Of a stretch of DNA of 17,344 nt, positions 1 through 6,515 are shown piece after piece. This DNA is from an uncultured Lachnospiraceae bacterium (GTDB taxonomy: Bacteria; Bacillota; Clostridia; Lachnospirales; Lachnospiraceae): NCBI GenBank assembly GCA_910578845.1, contig CAJTSL010000065.1, forward strand, positions 260-17,603, written 5' to 3'. Below the pieces are notes generated by a model that was not told the DNA's origin, ran no database searches, and saw nothing but the letters and a program-made list of their open reading frames with translations. The position numbers and the translations under genes are program-made. Each line of letters begins with the position of its first letter. The stretch's first letter is position 1.

Positions 1-116
1 GGCTTAAAATAAATAGAAAACGCAGCTTTCTATTGGGATTATTGAGGTTTGGTGGGGTTCATCACGGTGGGTGGTAGACCCCTCTTTTCCGGCTTCGGGT
101 CAGGTTGGCCCGGAGC

Positions 117-147
117 AATAAAAAACCGCCAGCGTCAGCCAGCGGTT
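117..147 (-). terminator. Rho-independent terminator, minus strand
   Basis: On the minus strand AACCGC and GCGGTT pair as the outer arms of a stem. Two G-T wobbles and two further G-C pairs extend it to about 10 bp around a TGAC loop. Six T residues follow directly. It lies downstream of the regulator gene that ends at 341 and overlaps the recombinase relic. The 190 nt between gene end and terminator hold nothing else I can support. The rest of 1-340 shows no other convincing gene. Confidence 0.7.
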
Positions 148-233
148 CCATCGTTACTATATTTTGTTTTATCCTTCGCTGTCAGTTCTTCCTGCTCGCT
201 GTCATATCGTGCCGACAACATTTGGAAACGCTT
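135..233 (-). pseudogene. Relic of a large serine recombinase C-terminal region (tentative)
   Basis: Read on the minus strand, this stretch gives a short open segment beginning KRFQMLSARYDSEQEELTAK and then losing resemblance before a TGA at 135-137. From memory, that 20-residue string matches the coiled-coil region of large serine recombinases of Tn4451/TnpX type found in clostridial mobile elements. An in-frame TAA lies directly upstream of the K codon, and there is no catalytic domain nearby, so this can only be a fragment. The match is short and was not checked by search. If correct, it says a mobile element once sat at this edge and that the neighbouring regulator gene may be part of its cargo. 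Confidence 0.4.
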
Positions 234-340
234 TTATTTTTAATACCTCATTCTTTCTATGCTTGTTGGTGGTTTCTGAAAATAAAAAGGGTAGCATTTA
301 TTTAATGTTTACAAATAAATCAGAAAATGCTCCACATATC

Positions 341-1318
341 TTATACAGCACACATCAGCCCATACATTATCGCACATATAAGCAAACTGATTATACTTAT
401 TTTATTTGTTCTATAGTTTGTATTTGCGGGATTCCACTTTTTTATTTTGCTATTTTCAAATAAGAATCCAGTGGTTGCGCTCATTATACCCAAAAGTAGC
501 AATCCACATATTTTCATCGCAGGCAGTGTATTATTCTCAATTCCCTTTGTTTCAAATACAATAACCGCCATTCCTATCCCTGCACATAGTATCGAGGAAA
601 ATATTGCAGTTACCGGAATACTGCGTTTGGCACGTTTCCTGTCATCTTCTCTGCGATAGATTTTATCTATCATTTTGTAGTTGCTCATTTCTATGCTTGT
701 GATAAAATTCAGTATATATGCAACGATCAGAACGCTATTAAACCATTGTATTTTCAAATTTGCCCCATTTATCACACAAAGCAGGAAAATATATACAGTA
801 GACATGATTCCAATATGCAAATCAATCTTTACAAGCAGTTTCTTCGCTTCAAAAATATTATACTCTATCTTGTCATCAAATCCTGCAATGCCATTAAAAG
901 AATTATTTTTTACCGCATTGGATAAATAGATATGCAGGAACAATTGTATTGGAATACATAGAATAAACATACAGATGAATATCCCAACACTGAAAATATC
1001 CGTTATTGCACTTTGAATGATATATGCTAATAGACACAAAACAGATATTCCTATAAAAACCCATGACATTTTTCCGATTGATACTTCCCCTTGTGTTGAT
1101 GATTTTTCCCCACCCTCATTCCCTAGCAAGGTATCAACATCAACTTCAAGTAATTGTGCTAACTTAATTAAATTGTCGGAATTTGGTTTTGAAGCATTGG
1201 TTTCCCATTTGGTTACGGCTTGGCGGCTGACCTCCATATATTCCGCAATTTTTTCCTGTGACAGTCCTTTCTTTTTGCGATAGTACATAAGATTTTCCGC
1301 TAATTGATTTTCATTCAT
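341..1318 (-). CDS. XRE-family regulator fused to a multi-pass membrane domain
   Basis: This 325-residue protein begins with a Cro/C1-type helix-turn-helix, residues about 6-66, with the typical clostridial pattern GLSQEKIAEYMEVSRQAVTKW and a LLGNEGG end to the domain. After a short linker, six or seven hydrophobic segments follow (about 86-107, 109-134, 160-187, 190-210, 232-255, 265-288, 307-325), so the DNA-binding domain is tethered to the membrane. I start it at the ATG at 1316-1318 because GGAGG sits 8 nt upstream. The longer frame to 1375 adds 19 residues with no ribosome binding site and runs into the promoter region. The family is presumed to sense envelope or membrane conditions, but the signal and targets are unknown. 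Its upstream region has repeats that could be its own operator. Confidence 0.85.
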   Translation of the reverse strand: MNENQLAENLMYYRKKKGLSQEKIAEYMEVSRQAVTKWETNASKPNSDNLIKLAQLLEVDVDTLLGNEGGEKSSTQGEVSIGKMSWVFIGISVLCLLAYIIQSAITDIFSVGIFICMFILCIPIQLFLHIYLSNAVKNNSFNGIAGFDDKIEYNIFEAKKLLVKIDLHIGIMSTVYIFLLCVINGANLKIQWFNSVLIVAYILNFITSIEMSNYKMIDKIYRREDDRKRAKRSIPVTAIFSSILCAGIGMAVIVFETKGIENNTLPAMKICGLLLLGIMSATTGFLFENSKIKKWNPANTNYRTNKISIISLLICAIMYGLMCAV

Positions 1319-1380
1319 ATTACGTACCTCCGTATAATTCTGATAGCAATAATATACTGATTTATCCAGTTGCACTCTAC

Positions 1381-1429
1381 CAACTATATAGAAATGATGG
1401 GCAACTATATGGCAACTATTAGTTGCAAC
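1381..1429. promoter_or_regulatory. Repeat-rich operator-like region upstream of the XRE gene
   Basis: CAACTA occurs at 1381, 1402 and 1413, and its complement TAGTTG at 1420. The last two form a perfect 15-nt palindrome, GCAACTATTAGTTGC (1412-1426). A further AGTTGCA lies at 1369-1375. Read on the minus strand these are spaced copies of ATAGTTG upstream of the XRE start. A weak -10-like TATATT lies close to the gene, but I see no good -35. Palindromes like this are normal targets for XRE dimers, so autoregulation is a reasonable inference. Confidence 0.45.
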
Positions 1430-1615
1430 TGCTGTTTTTTCTGCTATTAGCCCAATTTTATAGAATTGTTTAATGGCTCTATTCTATCACAAATACAAAC
1501 ACGCTTCCATTTAAGTTTGCTCAAGGATCCTTTACCTTGTTTTTGCAATCATCATTTGCCTTGCCCGTTTTCTCTGCTCGGTGCTGACCGCCCTTTTCCT
1601 CATATTTAAAACCTT

Positions 1616-2143
1616 TCAATCCGGGGTTTTCCGGCTTGTCCACTCATAAATCCCTCTGATGTGTTCCCATGTTACATCGTGGCTGGGCATACCGCCGGCC
1701 CTGCCGCCCAGGACATTTTTGCCAACAAGCATATTCCAGTCAAAGTCATCAATGGGTTCTCTTGCCACAAGGAAATTGCCGGCGCGCTGTGTTAACTGTG
1801 CAAAGTTGACGGCGTAATCAGAAGAGCCGCCTATATAAGTATAGATTGTGCTTTCGCTTCCCATAAAGCCGATGTCCGCTTCATTTGTAAGGAGCGCTGT
1901 CATGGTCTTGTCGGCGCCAAACCCGGTGATTAGGGTCAGATCGATTCCTTCCTCTGCAAAGTATCCTTCTTCTATTGCGACATACATCGGCGCATAGAAG
2001 ATAGAGTGCGCCACTTCATTAAGCGTAACCGGTGTTTTGCCAGTGTGCGCTGTATCTTTTTCTTCTGGATTGTTCCCACATCCAATCAGCAGGGCCGAGG
2101 CGCATAGCGCCGTAAGAAATAGAGACAATAGTTTCTTTTTCAT
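1616..2143 (-). pseudogene. Truncated ABC transporter substrate-binding lipoprotein, THI5/NMT1-like
   Basis: The N-terminus is a lipoprotein signal (MKKKLLSLFL, then a lipobox ending IGC, Cys about 22), so the mature protein would be anchored outside the membrane. Residues about 38-150 match the first lobe of NMT1/THI5-like binding proteins, which bind pyrimidine, aromatic or sulfonate-type ligands: note APMYVAIEEGYFAEEGIDL and the GGRAGGMP end. After GGMP the family pattern stops, and the last 21 residues look unrelated, ending at 175 where full-length members have about 330. The partner permease and ATPase are absent. The start is well supported by AGGAGG 3 nt upstream of the ATG, with a TATAAT-like -10 on the minus strand at 2193-2198. 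I read it as a 3' truncation by recombination, so it is probably non-functional. Confidence 0.7.
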
Positions 2144-2361
2144 ATACCTCCTATATTCTGATAGACAGATTTTTGGTAGAATGCTTTAGTTTATTATATA
2201 AGGCGGTTACAGATTTGTTCCAAATGTGAAATGATACTTTCCTAAAGGGCAGGGATATGATATAAAAGGATAGGCGTTATGCGGACCTGGCTTTGCGGTG
2301 AAGGTTAGGGGCATGATTTCCTACAGAAGAAAAACGGCGAACGAAAGAAGGAGAATTTGCA

Positions 2362-3225
2362 ATGGTGTGGATGTGTCTGACGCTTTTGTATGGCGTTTTA
2401 AAAGGGGTGCGTGAAATTGTTAAAAAGAAAGCATTGGAGAAAAACTCTACCATAGAGGTATTGTTTCTGTATACGTTACTGGCATTCCTTTTTGTCCTGC
2501 CCGATGCAGGGCATGCGACAGGGCTTGCGCCCAAGTATTATTTTTATATAGGGATTAAGTCTTTTGTCATTTTCCTGGCCTGGATGTTTAGCTTCAAAGC
2601 GATTAAGCATATGCCGATCAGCTTATATGGCGTACTGGATTTATCGAGAGTGCTTTTTGCGACATTGCTAGGCGTCATTGTATTACGGGAACAGTTAGGC
2701 GGATGGCAGCTTGCGGGCATTACGTTTGTATCATTAGGCCTTTTGCTATTAAAATATCATCCGGGCATGCTCTTTCATAAAACGGCGGCAAAGAGCGGGC
2801 AGGTGGATGTGAAGATTATCGTCATGGCATTTTCGTCATGTCTCTTCAATGCTATTTCGGGGCTGCTTGACAAGATCCTGATGAAAGACATAAGCAGTTC
2901 GCAGTTACAATTCTGGTATCTGTTATTCCTTACGCTTTTGTATCTTGTTTTCATTCTGGTGACGCGTACGCCGCTGCATATAAAGAGTTTGTTAAAAAAT
3001 CATTGGATATGGATCTTGAGCATCCTGATTGTCATTGCGGACAGAGCGCTTTTTTTGGCAAACGGTATGGATGGCAGCAAAGTCACGGTCATGACGCTTT
3101 TAAAGCAGTCCGGCTGTGTCGTGACGATCTTGGCGGGACGTTTTCTGTTCCATGAGAAAAATACAGGGCATAAGTTGGTGTGCGCAGTGATCATCATAAC
3201 CGGCATCGTCATGGGCGTTTTGTGA
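2362..3225 (+). CDS. EamA/DMT-superfamily transporter
   Basis: This 287-residue, very hydrophobic protein has about ten predicted membrane helices in two halves, the layout of the drug/metabolite transporter superfamily. Family signs include the first-half end SLYGVLDLSRVLFATLLGVIVLREQL (given here in part: a helix followed by LREQL) and the matching second-half end VTILAGRFLFHEK. Both are the usual EamA end-of-repeat helices with a trailing acidic or basic loop. Length fits the family (about 280-300). The start follows AAGGAG by 8 nt, and the gene ends in TGATAA. The substrate cannot be told from sequence. It stands alone: a divergent truncated gene lies upstream and a chemoreceptor with its own promoter downstream. 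Confidence 0.85.
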   Translation: MVWMCLTLLYGVLKGVREIVKKKALEKNSTIEVLFLYTLLAFLFVLPDAGHATGLAPKYYFYIGIKSFVIFLAWMFSFKAIKHMPISLYGVLDLSRVLFATLLGVIVLREQLGGWQLAGITFVSLGLLLLKYHPGMLFHKTAAKSGQVDVKIIVMAFSSCLFNAISGLLDKILMKDISSSQLQFWYLLFLTLLYLVFILVTRTPLHIKSLLKNHWIWILSILIVIADRALFLANGMDGSKVTVMTLLKQSGCVVTILAGRFLFHEKNTGHKLVCAVIIITGIVMGVL

Positions 3226-3235
3226 TAAATGTATC

Positions 3236-3265
3236 TTGTGTGTGTGTTTTGTTCTATGGTATACT
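3236..3265 (+). promoter_or_regulatory. Probable sigma-A promoter of the chemoreceptor gene
   Basis: TTGTGT at 3236-3241 and TATACT at 3260-3265 are separated by 18 nt. The -10 matches five of six consensus bases and the -35 three of six. It lies between the transporter stop and the chemoreceptor start, with about 33 nt of leader. This placement supports separate transcription of the downstream genes. Confidence 0.5.
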
Positions 3266-3305
3266 AAGCAAGTAAAATATGACGGAAAAATGTGAGGGAT
3301 GGAAG

Positions 3306-4772
3306 ATGGAACGGGAAAGAAGTGTGATTAACAGGACGGCAGTATTCTGCCATACTATTATTGGAATCGCCTTGCTTGCCTCTTATGCATTGGAAGTAGC
3401 AAAGGGGGCAAGGACAATGGGTTACTATGTTGTTTTTGCAGTTTTTGCAGCGGCTCCGGTCTTAGTTGAATGGATTTTGTACAAACAGAATCCAGCGCAT
3501 AGGTATATCCAGCATGTGCTGGGAATCGGTTACAGCATTTTTTATGTTTTTATCATTTTTACAACAACGAATGTGACAGCATTTACGTTTGCGATCCCGC
3601 TTTATGTGGTCATTACGCTATATTCGGATGTGAAATATTGTATTGTGCTCTCGTCCGGAGGCTTTTTGTCGAACTTGGCCTATGTCATTTACCGGGCGTT
3701 TACGATAGGGATCGCAGCAGAAGATATGGCGACATATGAAATAAGAGTCATACTGATGTTGATTGTCGGGGTTTTTTTATGTATGGCTACGGATGTCATG
3801 TCGAAAATAAATAAGATGAAGATGGAGGAGCTCAACCAGGAGAAAGAGAATATCTCTAATCTCTTAGCGGATGTCATGAGCATCTCCGGGAATATGTCGG
3901 AGGGCATTGTTGACGTGAGGACGCATATGCAGAACTTAGGGCAGGCAGTTTCGGAGACAAGGGACGCTATGCAGGAAGTGACGACCGGGACGAATGATAC
4001 GGCGGACGCGATCCAGAACCAATTAGGGCAGACGGAGGAAATCCAGCGTCGCGTGGAAGAGGTCGGAGCTGTGTCTAACAACATTGCGGAGAGCATGGAA
4101 CAGACCAAGAACGATATCATGGACGGAAAACATAGCCTGGATACGTTGCTGCGGCAAGTAGAATCGTCGGAACAGGCCGGAAACGAAGTGGTTACTGACA
4201 TCAGTGCTTTGGAAGCATATATGAAGAATATGCAGTCGATCATTGACTTGATTACGAATGTGGCGAGCCAGACGAGCCTGCTTGCCCTTAATGCGAGCAT
4301 TGAGGCGGCGCGGGCCGGCGAAGCGGGAAAAGGCTTTGCGGTAGTAGCTACCGAGATTTCCAACTTAGCGAACCAGACGCAGAGCGCAACGGTCAATATT
4401 ACAGAGGTCATACATAATGTAACCGACAAGCTTGCGATCGCGGTGAATGCCGTAGAGCAGCTAATGAAAAATAATGCGAAGCAGAATGAGTCGGCGGTGG
4501 TCGTAGCCGATAGCTTCGAGAAGATCACAAAGAGCACGAAGAATGCAGATGAACAGGGCAGGATGTTAGAGAAAGTGGTTTCGGACCTGACGGTGGCAAA
4601 TGACGGTATCGTTGAAGGCATACAGACGATATCGGCAGTCATAGAGCAAGTAACGGCGCATTCCAATGAGACTTATAATATCAGTGAGAAGAATATGGAT
4701 ATTGTAAGCCAGGTATCAGAACTGGTAGAGAACCTGAACCGGCAGGCTCAGAGGCTAAATAGTTATAGCTAA
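3306..4772 (+). CDS. Methyl-accepting chemotaxis protein with six-helix membrane sensor
   Basis: At 488 residues, this is a membrane-bound chemoreceptor signalling to CheA/CheW. About six hydrophobic helices fill residues 10-175 with only short loops, so there is no large extracellular ligand domain and no clear HAMP. A long coiled coil follows. The conserved hairpin tip reads NVASQTSLLALNASIEAARA and continues GEAGKGFAVVATEISNLA, close to the universal MCP tip. I see no C-terminal CheR-docking pentapeptide. I start at the ATG at 3306 because GAGG lies 8 nt upstream; an ATG at 3279 in the same frame has no ribosome binding site. The ligand is unknown, and sensing through the membrane helices or lipids is an inference. 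pspA follows after 37 nt without a terminator. Confidence 0.9.
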   Translation: MERERSVINRTAVFCHTIIGIALLASYALEVAKGARTMGYYVVFAVFAAAPVLVEWILYKQNPAHRYIQHVLGIGYSIFYVFIIFTTTNVTAFTFAIPLYVVITLYSDVKYCIVLSSGGFLSNLAYVIYRAFTIGIAAEDMATYEIRVILMLIVGVFLCMATDVMSKINKMKMEELNQEKENISNLLADVMSISGNMSEGIVDVRTHMQNLGQAVSETRDAMQEVTTGTNDTADAIQNQLGQTEEIQRRVEEVGAVSNNIAESMEQTKNDIMDGKHSLDTLLRQVESSEQAGNEVVTDISALEAYMKNMQSIIDLITNVASQTSLLALNASIEAARAGEAGKGFAVVATEISNLANQTQSATVNITEVIHNVTDKLAIAVNAVEQLMKNNAKQNESAVVVADSFEKITKSTKNADEQGRMLEKVVSDLTVANDGIVEGIQTISAVIEQVTAHSNETYNISEKNMDIVSQVSELVENLNRQAQRLNSYS

Positions 4773-4809
4773 TGGTTGCTTAGAAATATAATTTTAAGGA
4801 GGAAATGAC

Positions 4810-5493
4810 ATGGGAGTGATAACAAGATTTAAGGACATTATGGCGGCGAATTTCAATGCTTTGTTAGACCGTTGCGAAGATCCTGAGAAAATGATTGACC
4901 AGTATCTGCGGAACTTAGAACAAGACTTTGCAAAAGTAAAAGCGGAGACAGCAGCGATTATGGCGGAAGAAAAGAGCGCGAAACGTAAGCTCGATGAATG
5001 CGAGGCGGAAATCGCTAAAATGGCGGAATATGCGAAGAAAGCGGTAACGGCAGGCAATGATAATGAAGCGCGCCAGTTCTTATCAAAGAAGGCTGAGCTT
5101 ACGCAGAAACTTGACGTATTGTCCAAAAATTACGGAATGGCAAGTGAAAACTCTGCGAAGATGCGCCAGATGCACGACAAATTAGAAGCCGACATTTCCT
5201 CTTTGAAGAGCAAGCGGGAAATGCTAAAAGCAAAGGCAAGAGTAGCGGAGACTCAGAAGAAAATGAACCAGATGGGATCTGGCATGGAGGGCGCAGGCAG
5301 TAATATGGCGGCTTTTGACAGAATGGAAGAAAAGGTCAATAAGATGCTCGATGAGGCGGATGCGATGAGTGAGCTGAATGCACGATCGGCATCGGACGAT
5401 ATAGATGCGCTAACGAAAAAATATGATTCACAGAACCAGACATCGGCAGTAGATGATGAGCTGGCGGCGCTAAAGGCAGAAATGGGATTATAG
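4810..5493 (+). CDS. pspA: PspA/IM30 family envelope-stress protein
   Basis: This 227-residue, almost wholly helical coiled-coil protein starts MGVITRFKDIMAANFNALLD, the PspA/Vipp1 amphipathic N-terminal helix, followed by the conserved DPEKMIDQYLR. Members assemble on the inner face of the membrane as rings or rods (an ESCRT-III-like fold) and repair or stabilise it under stress. The length matches the family. The start is preceded by AAGGAGG with 8 nt spacing. The next gene encodes an SPFH-domain protein; in Bacillus subtilis the PspA homologue YdjF is encoded beside SPFH protein YdjI, which supports a shared membrane-protection role here. No typical LiaR or sigma-W site could be recognised. 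Confidence 0.92.
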   Translation: MGVITRFKDIMAANFNALLDRCEDPEKMIDQYLRNLEQDFAKVKAETAAIMAEEKSAKRKLDECEAEIAKMAEYAKKAVTAGNDNEARQFLSKKAELTQKLDVLSKNYGMASENSAKMRQMHDKLEADISSLKSKREMLKAKARVAETQKKMNQMGSGMEGAGSNMAAFDRMEEKVNKMLDEADAMSELNARSASDDIDALTKKYDSQNQTSAVDDELAALKAEMGL

Positions 5494-5511
5494 AAAGGCA
5501 TGGAAAAATAG

Positions 5512-6498
5512 ATGGGATTATTTTCAAATCAGTTTTCAAACGTGGTGGAATGGAATGAAACACGGGAAGGCATTCTGTTCTATAAATGGCAGAACCAGGA
5601 GATTAAGAAAGGCTCTAAACTGATCATCCGTCCGGGACAGGACGCTATCTTCCTGTATAACGGCGTGGTGGAAGGCATATTTGAGGATGAAGGAAGCTAT
5701 GACATTGAATCCGATATCATTCCCTTCCTGACAACGTTAAAGAGCTTTAAATTCGGCTTCAATACGCCACTGCGCGCAGAAGTGCTCTTTATTAATACGA
5801 AAGAGCTGCTAGTGAAGTGGGGGACGAAGAATGCGATCAATCTACCGGCGCCGGGGCTGCCGGGCGGTATGCCGATCCGCGCGTTCGGGACATTTAATTG
5901 TAAGATCATGGAGCATATGGTAGTGATTGATAAACTTGCCGGCATACGGCAGACTTATACGGTGGACGATGTCAAAGAGCGTATTATCGCAAGCCTTGAC
6001 CAGCTCCTGATGAGCTGGATTGCCAAAGAGGGCAGGGACATGTTCAATTTACAGGCGGATGCAAGGAGCATAGCCAAAGGAATTGAGTCCGATTTGGATA
6101 TGGATATGCGCAAACTCGGGATTGGCATTACCGATTTTACGATTGAAAGCTTCTCTTATCCAGAAGAGATTAAGAAGATGCAGGAGAAAGCGGCTGCACA
6201 GTCCATGGTGGGCGATATGAATAAATATAACCAAATGGCGGCAGCAGATGGCATGAGCAGAGGCCACGGAGGAGGCGGCATCGCATCCGATATGGTGAAT
6301 GTACAGATGGGCATGGCGATTGGGCAGCAGATGGTGAACCAGATGAACCAAAGCGGCGGGATGTCCGGGAACGGCGCCGGCATGAACCGTCCAAGCGCAG
6401 GGATGCCAAATGGTGCAGGACCGAAATTCTGCCCGAATTGCGGAACCCCGACAAGCGGCATGAAATTCTGCGGAAATTGCGGAAATCAGCTATTGTAA
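5512..6498 (+). CDS. SPFH-domain protein with C-terminal zinc ribbon (YdjI-like)
   Basis: The 328-residue protein has an SPFH/band-7-type domain over about residues 20-225, including the family-like IRAFGTFNCKI segment and a helical end QADARSIAKGIESDLD. A Gly/Met/Asn-rich flexible stretch (about 240-300) follows, and then a short zinc ribbon with Cys307, Cys310, Cys320 and Cys323 (CPNC and CGNC). It resembles Bacillus subtilis YdjI and proteins labelled virion core protein, which recruit PspA to the membrane. The gene starts 18 nt after pspA. The ribosome binding site is weak: AGAAAGG ends 13 nt upstream, and a three-codon open frame (ATG GAA AAA TAG) directly abuts the start, so translational coupling to pspA is plausible. 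It contains no clear transmembrane helix. Confidence 0.85.
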   Translation: MGLFSNQFSNVVEWNETREGILFYKWQNQEIKKGSKLIIRPGQDAIFLYNGVVEGIFEDEGSYDIESDIIPFLTTLKSFKFGFNTPLRAEVLFINTKELLVKWGTKNAINLPAPGLPGGMPIRAFGTFNCKIMEHMVVIDKLAGIRQTYTVDDVKERIIASLDQLLMSWIAKEGRDMFNLQADARSIAKGIESDLDMDMRKLGIGITDFTIESFSYPEEIKKMQEKAAAQSMVGDMNKYNQMAAADGMSRGHGGGGIASDMVNVQMGMAIGQQMVNQMNQSGGMSGNGAGMNRPSAGMPNGAGPKFCPNCGTPTSGMKFCGNCGNQLL

Positions 6499-6515
6499 TC
6501 TGAAAGAGGAATGGT

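Noticed and set aside
2144..2230. TPP riboswitch before the THI5-like binding protein
   Set aside because: The leader from the likely promoter is too short, and no thi-box motif (CUGAGA, ACCUGA) is present.
3689..4666. Long minus-strand open frame of 325 codons inside the chemoreceptor
   Set aside because: It is a shadow of a strongly biased coding sequence; it has no ribosome binding site, and the plus strand encodes textbook MCP motifs.
5482..5521. 10-nt direct repeat ATGGGATTAT at the pspA end and SPFH start as an insertion footprint
   Set aside because: The intervening 20 nt are just stop codon, spacer and start region; the repeat is probably chance similarity of Met-Gly-Leu codons.
6049..6461. 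Three overlapping minus-strand frames opposite the SPFH gene
   Set aside because: They arise from the Gly/Met/Asn-rich coding stretch on the plus strand, with odd compositions and no start signals.
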